Translations under genes and position numbers: made by a program
Part shown: positions 46,920 to 55,736 of the stretch, one piece after another
Layout of the letters: the number at the start of each line of letters is the position of its first letter
Position numbering within the stretch: position 1 is the stretch's first letter
Notes under the pieces: generated by a model
Databases searched by the model: none
What the model was told of the DNA's origin: nothing
The model's input: only the letters and a program-made list of their open reading frames with translations
Assembly: GCF_006496635.1 (NCBI RefSeq)
Contig: NZ_CP022958.1
Span: forward strand, 2,728,001-2,792,000
Length of the DNA stretch: 64,000 nucleotides
Origin: Azoarcus sp. DD4
GTDB taxonomy: Bacteria > Pseudomonadota > Gammaproteobacteria > Burkholderiales > Rhodocyclaceae
Direction of reading: 5' to 3'

Positions 46920-48518
46920 ATGAAGAAGAGAAGCAGCAAGACCAGGCCTGCCCGCGCCCTCCTGGGCACCGCGATCGCCATCGCCTTCGCGTTGCCGGCC
47001 CTCCCCGTCCATGCGGAGGACGGCAATCTCAAGATCGACGGCTACCTGCGCCAGGAACTGTCGTGGAACATGCAGAACTGGGAGGACACGCCGGGCTACG
47101 ACGACCGCGGCAAGCTGTCGATGGCCCGCAGCACCGCGCGCCTGAACATTGACTGGAAGGCCACCGAGAACGTCTCGGTGGTGGCCAAGCTGCGCGCCGT
47201 CGGCGAAGTGCAGACGCCCTTCCTGCGCCACCTGGAGAAAATGGGGGCGAACAACTACCACGATGGCGACATCATGGATCTCTACAACCGCAACGACATC
47301 AGCGACGTCGTCCGCGAGCTGTACGTCGATTTCGGGCTGGGCGAGCGCACCCGGGTGCGCTTGGGCAAGCAGCAGATCGCCTGGGGCGAGACCGATTTCT
47401 TCGCCGCCAACGACATGGTGCACGGCTTCGACTGGACCTGGCGTTCGTTCCTGGAGCCGGCCAACGAGGAACTGCGCAAGGCCAACATCATGGCCAAGGT
47501 GAACATCGACGTGCCCGAACTCGACGGCGGCGTCGAGATGTTCATCCGCCCGGGCTGGGACCGCAAGAGCGACATCGGCACCGAACTCGAGATCTACGGC
47601 GGCCGCTGGTCCAGCCATCCGTGGGCCGGCGTCGACTTCCGCAACATCGACCCCTACGACTACGAGAACGATGAAGGCGACGTGCGCGACGTCACCGGCG
47701 GCATCCGCTGGAGCGGCATGGCCGGCGACATCAACTATTCGCTGTCCTACCTGAAGACCTACTGGCCGAACCCGATCATGAACGGGACGAGCAAGTTCAA
47801 CGGCATCCCCGGCTTCAGCTCGGTGAAGACCGAAGGGCGTGCGGACACCAACGGCCTGTTCGGCGACATCATCTACCCCATCGTCGACATCTTCGGCTTC
47901 ACCGCCAGCGGCTATGCCGACTGGGCCGACGCGGTGTTCAGCACCGAGGTCGCCTACATCAAGGATGCGCCGTACAACTTCTCGGCGGTTCCGGGTTCGC
48001 TCGCCAGCCAGAACGTCGCGCCCGGTTTCGATGGCGTCAAGCACAAGAACGTGCTGGCCTGGATGCTGCGCATGGACAAGAACCTGGCCTTCACCCAGTC
48101 CCTGCTGGGCACCGAGAAGCCGATGTTCTTCTCGGTCCAGCTGTTCGACAAATGGATCCTCGACTACGACGGCGGCGACCGCCTGCTGAACTCGGTCGGC
48201 TGGGGTGGCCGGGCCAAGGAACACAACATGCTGCTGACCGGCATCTTCAGCCTCAGCTACGACAACGGCCGCGTCCGCCCCGAGCTGGTGGTGGGCACCG
48301 ACCTGACCAACGGTGGCGGTTTCGCCGTGCCTTCGGTGACTGTCGAGCTGGCCAAGAACTGGCGCTGGAAGGTCGAGTACGACAAGTTCTGGAATAACGA
48401 AAGCCGCGACGCCGGTGAGTGCGCACCGCCCAATGCCGGCATGTGCGACAAGTCGGCGCTGTTCGGCTACTTCCACAAGCGCGACCAGCTCTACACCAGC
48501 CTGACCTACCTGTTCTGA
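46920..48518 (+). CDS. DUF1302 outer-membrane protein
   Basis: The 532-residue protein has a signal peptide (about residues 1-32, ending PVHAED) and a body of alternating aromatic strands that ends in an outer-membrane-type LTYLF. The ELYVDFGLGERTRVRLGKQQIAWGETDFF stretch (broken here by family usage: KQQIAWGE is the core) is typical of DUF1302. A beta-barrel channel is inferred. These proteins accompany DUF1329 and RND genes in degraders of hydrophobic compounds. Confidence 0.85.
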   Translation: MKKRSSKTRPARALLGTAIAIAFALPALPVHAEDGNLKIDGYLRQELSWNMQNWEDTPGYDDRGKLSMARSTARLNIDWKATENVSVVAKLRAVGEVQTPFLRHLEKMGANNYHDGDIMDLYNRNDISDVVRELYVDFGLGERTRVRLGKQQIAWGETDFFAANDMVHGFDWTWRSFLEPANEELRKANIMAKVNIDVPELDGGVEMFIRPGWDRKSDIGTELEIYGGRWSSHPWAGVDFRNIDPYDYENDEGDVRDVTGGIRWSGMAGDINYSLSYLKTYWPNPIMNGTSKFNGIPGFSSVKTEGRADTNGLFGDIIYPIVDIFGFTASGYADWADAVFSTEVAYIKDAPYNFSAVPGSLASQNVAPGFDGVKHKNVLAWMLRMDKNLAFTQSLLGTEKPMFFSVQLFDKWILDYDGGDRLLNSVGWGGRAKEHNMLLTGIFSLSYDNGRVRPELVVGTDLTNGGGFAVPSVTVELAKNWRWKVEYDKFWNNESRDAGECAPPNAGMCDKSALFGYFHKRDQLYTSLTYLF

Positions 48519-48534
48519 CCCCCGGAGCAACCTC

Positions 48535-49803
48535 ATGAAAACGATCAACAAGCCCGTGCTGCGCCTCGTCGCGGCCACCCTCGCGCTGGCCGCAGCAGGC
48601 CTTGCCCATGCCGCCGAACTGCCGGCCGGCACGGTGATTTCGGCCGAGAACATCGACAAGATCAAGAGCGATACTTTCGAAGGTCATACGGTCGCAAGCC
48701 TGCTGACCGAAAAGATGGAATGGCGCATCCGCAACAACGGCATGAAGGTGCCGCTGGCCAAGTCCAAGGAGATTCCGCTCGATCCCAAGTGGGTCAAGGC
48801 CTCTGCCGCCAACGCCGGCAAGACCAAGATCAATGGCGAGACCTGTCAGGTCGACGGCTGGCAGGCTGGCCAGCCCTTCCCCGACATCGACATGAAGGAC
48901 CCGCAGGCGGCCGAGAAGGTGATCTGGAACTGGCACCTCGGCCAGCTTTCCGGCGACCTCGCCCACGCACCCTTCTTCACCCAGGTGCTGATCGACGGCG
49001 AAAAGGGCGTGCATGCCGAACCGGTGGCCGAATTCATCCGCTATTCGATGAAGGGCCGCCTGTCCGGCGACGCGGTCGAGGGCGACGGTGGCGAACGCGG
49101 CCGCCAGTTGTTGTACTTCAAGGCGCCGTCCGACATGAAGGGCCTGGGGACCTTCACGGTGATGTACGACAACGCCAAGGTGCCGGACGTGTGGGCCTAC
49201 ATTCCGGCGGTGCGGCGCGTGCGGCGCCTGTCCGGTGGCGCCTGGATGGACCCGGTGGGTTCCTCCGACCAGCTGCAGGACGACCTCGAGATCTTCAACG
49301 CCCGCCCCTGCTGGTACCCGGGCTACAAGATGCTGGGCAAGCGCATGGTGCTCGCCGTCGCCCACAGCAAGACGCCGCTGTGGAACCGCAACGGCAAGAC
49401 CTTCGGCGAGAAGTACCCGGTGCTCGAAGACAAGGCGCCGTTCTGGAACATGAACAACAACGCCTACGAGCCGCGCGAAGTCTATGTGATCGAGGCGACC
49501 ACGCCGGCGGAGCACCCGTACAGCAAGAAGGTGCTCTACGTCGATACCAAGTACCCGCGCATCTATTACGGCGAGGCCTACAACCGCAAGGGCGAATTCT
49601 GGAAGATGATGGAATTCCACTCCTACCCGGCCAAGGCGGAGGACGGCTTCACCGACGTGCGCAGCGCGGGCGGCGCCATCATCGACTTCCAGCGCAACCA
49701 TGCCACCGTGTTCCTGGTGGATTCCGGCTCGTGGAAGACCAACGTCGCCGGCATGAGCGCCAAGGACTTCACCCTGCAGACGCTGCAGGCGGCGGGTCGC
49801 TGA
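48535..49803 (+). CDS. DUF1329 periplasmic protein (LolB-like fold family)
   Basis: The 422-residue protein has a signal peptide ending GLAHAAEL (about residue 26) and the DUF1329 core: YIPAVRRVRRLSGGAWMDPV, DDLEIFNARPCWYPGYKMLG and YVIEATTPAEHPYSKK. The family is grouped with LolA/LolB-like proteins, which carry lipids across the periplasm. It is the last gene of the operon, 16 bp after the DUF1302 stop. A shuttle between the RND pump and the outer-membrane barrel is a reasonable model. Confidence 0.87.
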   Translation: MKTINKPVLRLVAATLALAAAGLAHAAELPAGTVISAENIDKIKSDTFEGHTVASLLTEKMEWRIRNNGMKVPLAKSKEIPLDPKWVKASAANAGKTKINGETCQVDGWQAGQPFPDIDMKDPQAAEKVIWNWHLGQLSGDLAHAPFFTQVLIDGEKGVHAEPVAEFIRYSMKGRLSGDAVEGDGGERGRQLLYFKAPSDMKGLGTFTVMYDNAKVPDVWAYIPAVRRVRRLSGGAWMDPVGSSDQLQDDLEIFNARPCWYPGYKMLGKRMVLAVAHSKTPLWNRNGKTFGEKYPVLEDKAPFWNMNNNAYEPREVYVIEATTPAEHPYSKKVLYVDTKYPRIYYGEAYNRKGEFWKMMEFHSYPAKAEDGFTDVRSAGGAIIDFQRNHATVFLVDSGSWKTNVAGMSAKDFTLQTLQAAGR

Positions 49804-49812
49804 GCTGGGGTT

Positions 49813-49836
49813 CGGGCGGTGCCGCGGCACCGCCCG
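49813..49836 (+). other. Perfect palindrome after the DUF1329 gene
   Basis: CGGGCGGTGCCG and its exact complement form a 24-bp palindrome 9 bp after the stop codon. No T-run follows directly, so it is probably a 3'-end stabilising hairpin ahead of the terminators that follow. Confidence 0.5.
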
Positions 49837-49853
49837 TGTGGCAGGAAATGAAG

Positions 49854-49931
49854 AGGGGTTGCTGTTGGTGCCCCCTTTTTTTTCGCTTAACTGGTTGTGA
49901 TGAAAGCGGGCCTGTCGGCTGGCCCGCTTTT
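49854..49931 (+). terminator. Tandem terminators of the YCF48-RND operon
   Basis: A short AGGGG/CCCCT stem is followed by eight T (49854-49883). A second, stronger hairpin, AAAGCGGGCC-N8-GGCCCGCTTT, occupies 49903-49930. Together they should end the rightward operon. Confidence 0.7.
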
Positions 49932-49933
49932 GC

Positions 49934-50041
49934 TCCCTTCCCTTCAAGGGGAGGGTTGGGGTGGGGATGGGGTTAGTTTGTGAGCCAGTTCCATCGCCCG
50001 GAACCCCATCCCCATCCCCGCCTTCCCCTTGAAGGGGAAGG
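49934..50041. repeat. REP-like repeat family A, copy 3 (head-to-head pair)
   Basis: A left unit (about 49934-49976: CCCTTCAAGGGG palindrome and GGGTTGGGGTGGGGATGGGG tail) faces a right unit in inverse orientation (about 50002-50041). It lies between the terminators of two converging operons. The gap 49804-50091 contains no gene. Confidence 0.8.
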
Positions 50042-50091
50042 AGCTGGCTTGCGGACGCTACATCGTCGTCGCCCGGTAGAGCCCTTTCCCC

Positions 50092-50841
50092 CTATCCCGC
50101 ACTCATCCCCCCATCCACCGGCAGCACTGCCCCGGTCACGTAGGACGACTGCGCCGACAGCAGCCACAGCACCGCGGCGCTGACCTCACCCGGCATGCCG
50201 ATCCGGCGCATCGGCACGCCTTCGTCGTACATGTGGTCGTCGCCGCCGGTGACGCGGTCGTAGCTCGGTGTCTTGATCGGCCCGGGGCACACCGCATTCA
50301 CGCGGATGCCGCGTTCCGCGTAGTCCAGCGCCACGGCGCGGGTCGCGCCGACGATGCCGTGCTTGGCGGCGACGTAGTAGGCCAGCCGCGGCATGGCCTT
50401 CAGGCCGAAGATCGAACTGTTGTTGACGATGGCGCCGCCGCCGCCCGCCAGCATGGCCGCAGCCTCGTACTTCATCATGTAGAGCACGCCCTTGAGGTTG
50501 ATGTCTATCACCTCGGACAGGTCGGCGTCGGGTGTCTCGTGGATGTCGCCGAAGTCGCGCTGCAGGCCGGCGTTGTTGAAGGCGCCGTCGAGCCGGCCGT
50601 AGTGCTCGAGCGCGCAGCGCACCAGCGCGGCGCAGTCCTCCGGGCGGGACACGTCGGTGACGCGGAACACCGCCTGTCCGCCGAGCGCGCGGATCGCTTC
50701 GACCACCGCCTCGCCCTCCTCTGCGCGGCGGTTGCCGATCACTACCCGGGCGCCGGCATGCGCGAGGGCCAGGCAGGCATCGCGGCCCATGCCACTGCCG
50801 CCGCCGGTGACGATGACGATTTTGTCTTGCAGGTTGCTCAT
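50092..50841 (-). CDS. Short-chain dehydrogenase
   Basis: The 249-residue SDR has TGGGSGMGRDACLAL at the cofactor site, the FNNAG element, and the catalytic Tyr-Lys in YYVAAKHG. It resembles the 2,5-dichloro-2,5-cyclohexadiene-diol/cis-diol dehydrogenase branch and general glucose-dehydrogenase-like SDRs. It could oxidise a diol formed by the Rieske oxygenase encoded upstream. A terminator at 50957 separates it from the amidase gene, so it may be expressed by read-through or from its own promoter. Confidence 0.82.
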   Translation of the reverse strand: MSNLQDKIVIVTGGGSGMGRDACLALAHAGARVVIGNRRAEEGEAVVEAIRALGGQAVFRVTDVSRPEDCAALVRCALEHYGRLDGAFNNAGLQRDFGDIHETPDADLSEVIDINLKGVLYMMKYEAAAMLAGGGGAIVNNSSIFGLKAMPRLAYYVAAKHGIVGATRAVALDYAERGIRVNAVCPGPIKTPSYDRVTGGDDHMYDEGVPMRRIGMPGEVSAAVLWLLSAQSSYVTGAVLPVDGGMSAG

Positions 50842-50956
50842 TGGTGTTGTTCCGTAAAGAGGAAATTGGATTGGCGGTTCCAGGGCGCCAGCGGTTTGCT
50901 CCCTACCCTTCACGGGAGGAGCAGCCCCTGCGGCCGGTCGGGCTTCGTCGCAAACG

Positions 50957-50989
50957 AAAAAACCCGCTCGCCGTCAGGCAAAGCGGGCT
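50957..50989 (-). terminator. Intrinsic terminator after the first amidase gene
   Basis: On the minus strand CCCGCT-N13-AGCGGG is followed by TTTTTT (complement of 50957-50962). It lies 30-60 bp after the amidase stop and should end the Rieske-led operon before the SDR gene. A degraded family A repeat lies just beyond it, near 50898-50925. Confidence 0.7.
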
Positions 50990-51017
50990 GCAAATCCGTG
51001 GACTTTGCTCCGCGCTG

Positions 51018-52475
51018 TCAGAACGCCGACGGCACCCGCCCCAGCACCGCCTCCAGCGCGATGCCGATGGCAAGCATGCGGCGGTCGCTGCCCGCCGGGC
51101 CGTCGAGTTCCATGCCGACCGGCAAGCCGGTCTGCGGGCCGAGGCCGATCGGCAACTGGATCGACGCGAGGCCGGCACTCGCGGCGGGTTCGGTGTTCTG
51201 GATGAGCAGGTGGAAGTTCTCCGGCAGGCTGACCTCGGGGCGTGCCAGTGGCGCTACGACAGGCGTGGTCGGGAACACGAAGGCGTCCAACCGGTAACGC
51301 TCGAACAGCTCGCGGTAGCGCGCCTTCAATGCCGGACGACCGTAACGCACCGCCTCCTGATAAACCGGGCCGACGTCGACCAGGCTGCCGTCCGGGCCGA
51401 AGGTCTTGCGCGGCAGCACCAGGTCCTTGTAGATGCCCTTCACGTCGGGGCTGGCGATCTGCTCGTAGAGCGCCTCGATGCCGATGCCCGGCCCCTGTTC
51501 GCTCAGGTAGGCGACCATGTCGCCGTAAGCCTCGTGGAACACCACCGGGAAGCCGATCGGCTCGTTGAGTTCCTGCAGGCGCGCATCCGGCACCTCGACG
51601 AAGCTCACCCCGGCGGCTTCGAGCTTCTTCACCGCCGCCTCGGCCAGCACCCGGGTGTCGGCGTCGAGGTTGGCCCAGTAACCGGCGACCACGCCGAGCC
51701 GCAGGCTGTCGAGCCGTACCGGGGGGAGTGCCGGCTCGCCGGTGATGAGGGCGTCCAGCAACGCAACATCGGCCATGCACAGCGCCATCGGCCCGACGGT
51801 GTCGCGGCTGTTGGCGATCGGGATCACGCCCTCGCCGGAGTAGCGTCCCCAGGACGGGCGCAGCGAGGCGCAGCCGTTGAGCGCGCACGGAATCCGCATC
51901 GAGCCGCCGGTATCGGTGCCGAGCGCGGCCAGCGCCATGCGGGCGCCGAGCGCGGCGGCGCTGCCGGAAGACGAACCGCCGGCGATGCGGGTGGCGTCGT
52001 AGGGATTGCGCACGCCGACGCTGTCCGGGTGGTGGAAGCCGTGGTTGTAGCCGGTGGCGCCGAAGGCCAGTTCGTGCATGTTGGTCTTGCCCAGCACCAC
52101 GGCGCCGGCTTCGCGCAGTTTGCGCACCGTGGGTGCGTCCGTGGCGGGGACGAAACCGGCCAGCGCAGGGGTGCCGGCGGTGGCGGGCAATCCGGCGGCG
52201 TGGATGTTGTCCTTCACCACCAGCGGCAGGCCGGCCAGCGGCCCCTGCGCCTTGCCGGCGGCACGCGCGTGGTCGGCGTAGCGGGCGGCGGCGAGCGCGC
52301 CTTCTGTATCCAGGGTGATGAAGATGTTGAGCTCGGGGTGGGCTTGGGCGCGTGCGATGCAGTCGCGCATCAGCGCCTCGCAGCTGAGGCTGCCGGCGGC
52401 GATCTGCGCGGCTGCTTCGGCCAGCGTTGGGCCGGCGGCCGGTTTGGCGCCTTCGTGGGGCGGGGTCGGGCTCAT
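51018..52475 (-). CDS. Amidase signature enzyme 1
   Basis: The 485-residue protein has a complete amidase-signature triad: Lys in VVKDNIHAAGLPATAGT, cis-Ser in AGGSSSGSAAAL, and the nucleophilic Ser in GTDTGGSMRIP. It hydrolyses a carboxamide or cyclic amide. The ATG at 52475 has GGAGAG upstream. It follows a second amidase gene by 36 bp; the pair suggests two successive C-N bond cleavages on a nitrogenous ring product. Confidence 0.88.
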   Translation of the reverse strand: MSPTPPHEGAKPAAGPTLAEAAAQIAAGSLSCEALMRDCIARAQAHPELNIFITLDTEGALAAARYADHARAAGKAQGPLAGLPLVVKDNIHAAGLPATAGTPALAGFVPATDAPTVRKLREAGAVVLGKTNMHELAFGATGYNHGFHHPDSVGVRNPYDATRIAGGSSSGSAAALGARMALAALGTDTGGSMRIPCALNGCASLRPSWGRYSGEGVIPIANSRDTVGPMALCMADVALLDALITGEPALPPVRLDSLRLGVVAGYWANLDADTRVLAEAAVKKLEAAGVSFVEVPDARLQELNEPIGFPVVFHEAYGDMVAYLSEQGPGIGIEALYEQIASPDVKGIYKDLVLPRKTFGPDGSLVDVGPVYQEAVRYGRPALKARYRELFERYRLDAFVFPTTPVVAPLARPEVSLPENFHLLIQNTEPAASAGLASIQLPIGLGPQTGLPVGMELDGPAGSDRRMLAIGIALEAVLGRVPSAF

Positions 52476-52511
52476 CGTTTCTCTCCGGGTTGGGCGTTGA
52501 TCGGGCTGCAT

Positions 52512-53909
52512 TCAGAGCGGCGGGTGGGTGCGGTGCCAGGCGGTAACCGCCTGCACCGCAGCGCCGGCGCGCAGCAGCGTGGCCTCGCCGCCCTTGCGGG
52601 CGATCAGCTGGCAGCCGAGCGGCATGCCGCCGGCGGTCAGGCCGCAGGGCAGCACCAGCGAGGGATGGCCGCTGACGTTGATCGGTGCGGTGTACTGGAT
52701 CAGGCGCTGGTTGAGCTCAGGGCTCTGCGCCAGTTCGGCCAGGCGCTCGTGCGTCGGCGCGGCGAAGGGCTGAACCGGGGCGAGCAGCAGATCGATGCGG
52801 GCAAGCGCCTCGTCCATGCGGCCGGTGTAGTCGAGAGCGTCGAGCTGGGCGCGGTGGTAGGTCATGGCGTCGGCGGCGCGACCGACGTCGATCAGGCGGG
52901 CAAGCGCCGGACCGTATTCCGCCGCCCGGGCCGGGTAGGTGCGCGCGTGGGCGACCGCGGTCTGCACCCCGCACAGCAGTTCCCATGCGCCCGCGATGTG
53001 CCAGGACTCCGGCAGCGCGAGTTCGACGATCTCGGCGCCCTGCTCCGCCAGCGCGTCCAGCATGCGGGCGCAGCCGGCCAGCACTTCGGCATCCGAGCCG
53101 CGCGCGTTCCAGGCTGGGTCGACGCCGACCCGCAGCCCGGCGATGTCGGCGCGTGCTGGACTCGCCGGCAGGTCGGGCAGCGAGGTGGGATCGAGCCCAT
53201 CGTGGCCGGCGATGGCGGCGTAGACCAGTGCCACGTCGCGCACGCTGCGCGCCATCGGTCCGACGTGATCGAGCGTGGGCGCGAGGGCGAACACGCCGTG
53301 ACGGCTCACCCTGCCCCAGCCCGGTTTGAGGCCCGACAGTCCGTTGGCGGCTGCGGGGAAGCGGATCGAGCCGCCGGTGTCGGTGCCGAGCGCGGCGAAG
53401 CACAGGCCGGCCGCGGTCGCCACGCCCGAGCCGCTCGACGAGGCGCCGGTCCAGTGCTCCGCGCCCCAGGGATTGACCGGCGGCACCAGCGTCGGATGGT
53501 GGGTGGCGAAGGCGCCCTCGGTCATCTGCAGCTTGCCCAGGATTACCGCACCGGCCTCGCGCAGGCGGCGCACCACGGTGGCGTCCTCGTCCGGCACGAA
53601 GTCGGCGAATACCGTGGTGCCGGCCGCGGTGACGGTGCCGCGCGTCCAGAACAGATCCTTCACCGCCACCGGCACGCCGTGCAGCGGACCGCGATAGCGT
53701 CCGGCGGCAATCTCGGCCTCGGCCTGCGTGGCGGTCTGCAGCGCCTCGTCTTCCATCAAGCGCGCATAGGCATGCAGGCGGCCGTCGAGTGCGCGGATGC
53801 GGCCGAACATGTGCCGCGTGAGCTCGACCGGCGACACCGCCCGCTCGCGCAGCAGGGTCGCGACTTCGGCGAGTTCGAGATCGTGCAGGCCGCCGACCTT
53901 CCCGTTCAT
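52512..53909 (-). CDS. Amidase signature enzyme 2
   Basis: The 465-residue protein also keeps the full triad: Lys in VPVAVKDLFWTRG, cis-Ser in TGASSSGSGVA, and Ser in GTDTGGSIRFP. It is distinct from amidase 1 along most of its length, so this is not a recent duplication. Its start overlaps the alpha/beta hydrolase stop by 4 bp (ATGA). The substrate is unknown; relatives include enantioselective amidases and indoleacetamide hydrolases. Confidence 0.88.
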   Translation of the reverse strand: MNGKVGGLHDLELAEVATLLRERAVSPVELTRHMFGRIRALDGRLHAYARLMEDEALQTATQAEAEIAAGRYRGPLHGVPVAVKDLFWTRGTVTAAGTTVFADFVPDEDATVVRRLREAGAVILGKLQMTEGAFATHHPTLVPPVNPWGAEHWTGASSSGSGVATAAGLCFAALGTDTGGSIRFPAAANGLSGLKPGWGRVSRHGVFALAPTLDHVGPMARSVRDVALVYAAIAGHDGLDPTSLPDLPASPARADIAGLRVGVDPAWNARGSDAEVLAGCARMLDALAEQGAEIVELALPESWHIAGAWELLCGVQTAVAHARTYPARAAEYGPALARLIDVGRAADAMTYHRAQLDALDYTGRMDEALARIDLLLAPVQPFAAPTHERLAELAQSPELNQRLIQYTAPINVSGHPSLVLPCGLTAGGMPLGCQLIARKGGEATLLRAGAAVQAVTAWHRTHPPL

Positions 53910-54778
53910 GTGGCGTAGCCTCCGAGGAAGGCGAGCGCGGCGGCGTTGAACTCGTCAGGCCGCTCGGTCTGCAGGTGGTGGGCGGCGTTGCCGACGACAT
54001 GCAGGCGTCCGTCGGCGAAGCGGTTGAGCATCAGCATCGGCACGTCGACGCCGCCGAACCAGTCGTGCAGGCCCCAGAAGATCATGGTGGGCACCTTCAC
54101 CTGCGGCAGCAGCGCGGTGAGGTCCTCGGGCTGGCCGAAGAAGCCTGGCGTTTTCAACAGCTGGAGGAAGGCCGGATTGATGCTGGCCTCGTAGCGCAGG
54201 CGCACGTTCTCGTCGTCGACGCGGCGGTCGTCGTGGAATTCGAGCCGGGCGATCAGCGCGCGCATCTTCTCCAGGCTGGGCCCGCCGCTGTCGCGGAAGT
54301 AGTCGGGGAAGATGCCGCGGGCGTGCTTGCTGGCGAGCGGCAGCGGATCGATGACGCCGTGGGCGACCGGCTGCGAGCCGATCAGCACCATGCGGCCGAT
54401 GCGCTCGCCGTGGTCCACGGCGAGGCGGATCGCGACGCAGCCGCCGAAGCTCTGGTTCACCAGGTGGGCGCGGGCGATGCCGAGCGCGTCCATGAAGCCG
54501 AGCAGCTTCTGTGCGTGCCAGCTGAACACCGGCCCGTCGACCACCACCATGTCCGACTTGCCGTACTGCGGCAGGTCGAGGAAGTAGCAGCGGTGATGAC
54601 GCGAGAAGGCTTGTGCGGACAGGCGGAAGTTGCTCCAGCCGGTGCTGCCCGGTCCGCCGCCGTGGGTGAAGATCACCGGAAGGCCATCCTGCGGGCCGTC
54701 GATCTCCAGGTAATGCAGGCGCAGGCCGTCGACGGTGACGAAGCGGCTCTCGGGTGTGGGTGTGGCTTGCGTGCTCAT
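53906..54778 (-). CDS. Alpha/beta hydrolase, C-C or formamide hydrolase type
   Basis: The 290-residue protein has the oxyanion motif HGGGPGSTGWSNF, the nucleophilic Ser in VNQSFGGCVA, the Asp in WGLHDWFGG, and the His in NAAHHLQTERP. This pattern is close to meta-fission product hydrolases (MhpC/BphD) and to N-formylmaleamate deformylase (NicD). Start and stop both overlap neighbours by 4 bp. It would cleave the ring-opened product of the Rieske oxygenase; which bond is not evident. Confidence 0.82.
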   Translation of the reverse strand: MSTQATPTPESRFVTVDGLRLHYLEIDGPQDGLPVIFTHGGGPGSTGWSNFRLSAQAFSRHHRCYFLDLPQYGKSDMVVVDGPVFSWHAQKLLGFMDALGIARAHLVNQSFGGCVAIRLAVDHGERIGRMVLIGSQPVAHGVIDPLPLASKHARGIFPDYFRDSGGPSLEKMRALIARLEFHDDRRVDDENVRLRYEASINPAFLQLLKTPGFFGQPEDLTALLPQVKVPTMIFWGLHDWFGGVDVPMLMLNRFADGRLHVVGNAAHHLQTERPDEFNAAALAFLGGYAT

Positions 54779-55533
54779 GCATTCACCTCGCTGTGTGCGG
54801 CGTAGAAGGCGCCGTCCTTGATGGTTTCGGGAGACGGATAGGCGAGCTTGCTGTGGGCGAGGCCGAGGTCGAGGAAGAGCTCGCACAGCTTGTAGGCGAC
54901 CACGCCCGGGTTGAGCACCGGCACCGGCAGGCAGGCGGCGAGGTGGGCGTGCGACTGGTGCATGGTGGTGGAGCCGAGCACGATCACGTCGGCGCCGTCG
55001 CGAACGATGGCATCCCGCGCGACCTCCTCCAGCTTGCCGAACACGACCTCTTCCTTGCCCGACAACAGCGCGGCGGCGTCCGGCCGCACGTCGATCGAAC
55101 GGATCGAGGCAAGCCGCGATTCCAGTCCGTATTCCTTGATGGTCTTGCGATACAGCGGATACCAGCGCGGCCACATGGTGAGGATGGAGAAGCGGTGGCC
55201 GAGCATCGCGGCGAGGTGAAAGGCGCTCTGTCCCGGCGCCAGCACCGGGATGGACAGCCGCGCCCGCAGCGCGGCGAGGCCGGAATCGCTGACGGTGTTG
55301 ATGCACACCGCGTCGAAGCCTTCGTCCTGCGCGCGCATGCCGGCCTCGATCACCGCCATCTCCATGATGGCCATGTCGTAGTAGCTGTCGGCCAGCGTCA
55401 TCACCCGGCCGGCACCGACGAATTCGACCTCGATGTCGGGCCGGCGCACGCCCGGCGGGAGCTGGGATTCCACCATAGGCCGGGTGGCGTCGCTCATCGG
55501 GACGGGGAAGATCATTTTGATTCTTCTGGGCAT
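54775..55533 (-). CDS. Asp/Glu (hydantoin) racemase-fold protein lacking both catalytic Cys
   Basis: The 252-residue protein follows the hydantoin-racemase/AMDase pattern (DAVCINTVSDSGLAALR, PVLAPGQSAFHLAAMLGHRFSILT, DVIVLGSTTMHQ). The family's two catalytic cysteines, expected in C-x-x-D-(P/T)-G-L and LGC, are Thr 80 and Ser 188 here. A racemase or maleate isomerase using a Cys pair is therefore unlikely. It may bind or isomerise an acid by another route. It overlaps the hydrolase gene by 4 bp. Confidence 0.7.
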   Translation of the reverse strand: MPRRIKMIFPVPMSDATRPMVESQLPPGVRRPDIEVEFVGAGRVMTLADSYYDMAIMEMAVIEAGMRAQDEGFDAVCINTVSDSGLAALRARLSIPVLAPGQSAFHLAAMLGHRFSILTMWPRWYPLYRKTIKEYGLESRLASIRSIDVRPDAAALLSGKEEVVFGKLEEVARDAIVRDGADVIVLGSTTMHQSHAHLAACLPVPVLNPGVVAYKLCELFLDLGLAHSKLAYPSPETIKDGAFYAAHSEVNA

Positions 55534-55568
55534 TGGGGGGCTCCGGTGGGGGGCGTTTGGGGTTCTTC

Positions 55569-55731
55569 CCCCTCCCCTTCAAGGGGAGGGTTGGGGTGGG
55601 GATGGGGTTTGCGCGGCCCCCTCGCCTGCCCACCGACGAAGCGAAGCGCTTGGCTTGGTAGGGCGATGGGATTGGGCCCCGCGGTGGACCAAACCCCATC
55701 CCCACCCCGCCCTCCCCTTGAAGGGGAGGGA
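55569..55731. repeat. REP-like repeat family A, copy 4 (head-to-head pair)
   Basis: A left unit (about 55569-55610) and an inverted right unit (about 55691-55731) flank 80 bp of GC-rich sequence. The CCCTTCAAGGGG palindrome is perfect in both. The pair occupies the gap between the racemase-like and M20-like genes of one operon, so it is transcribed and could fold into a long hairpin. Confidence 0.82.
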
Positions 55732-55736
55732 GAAAA

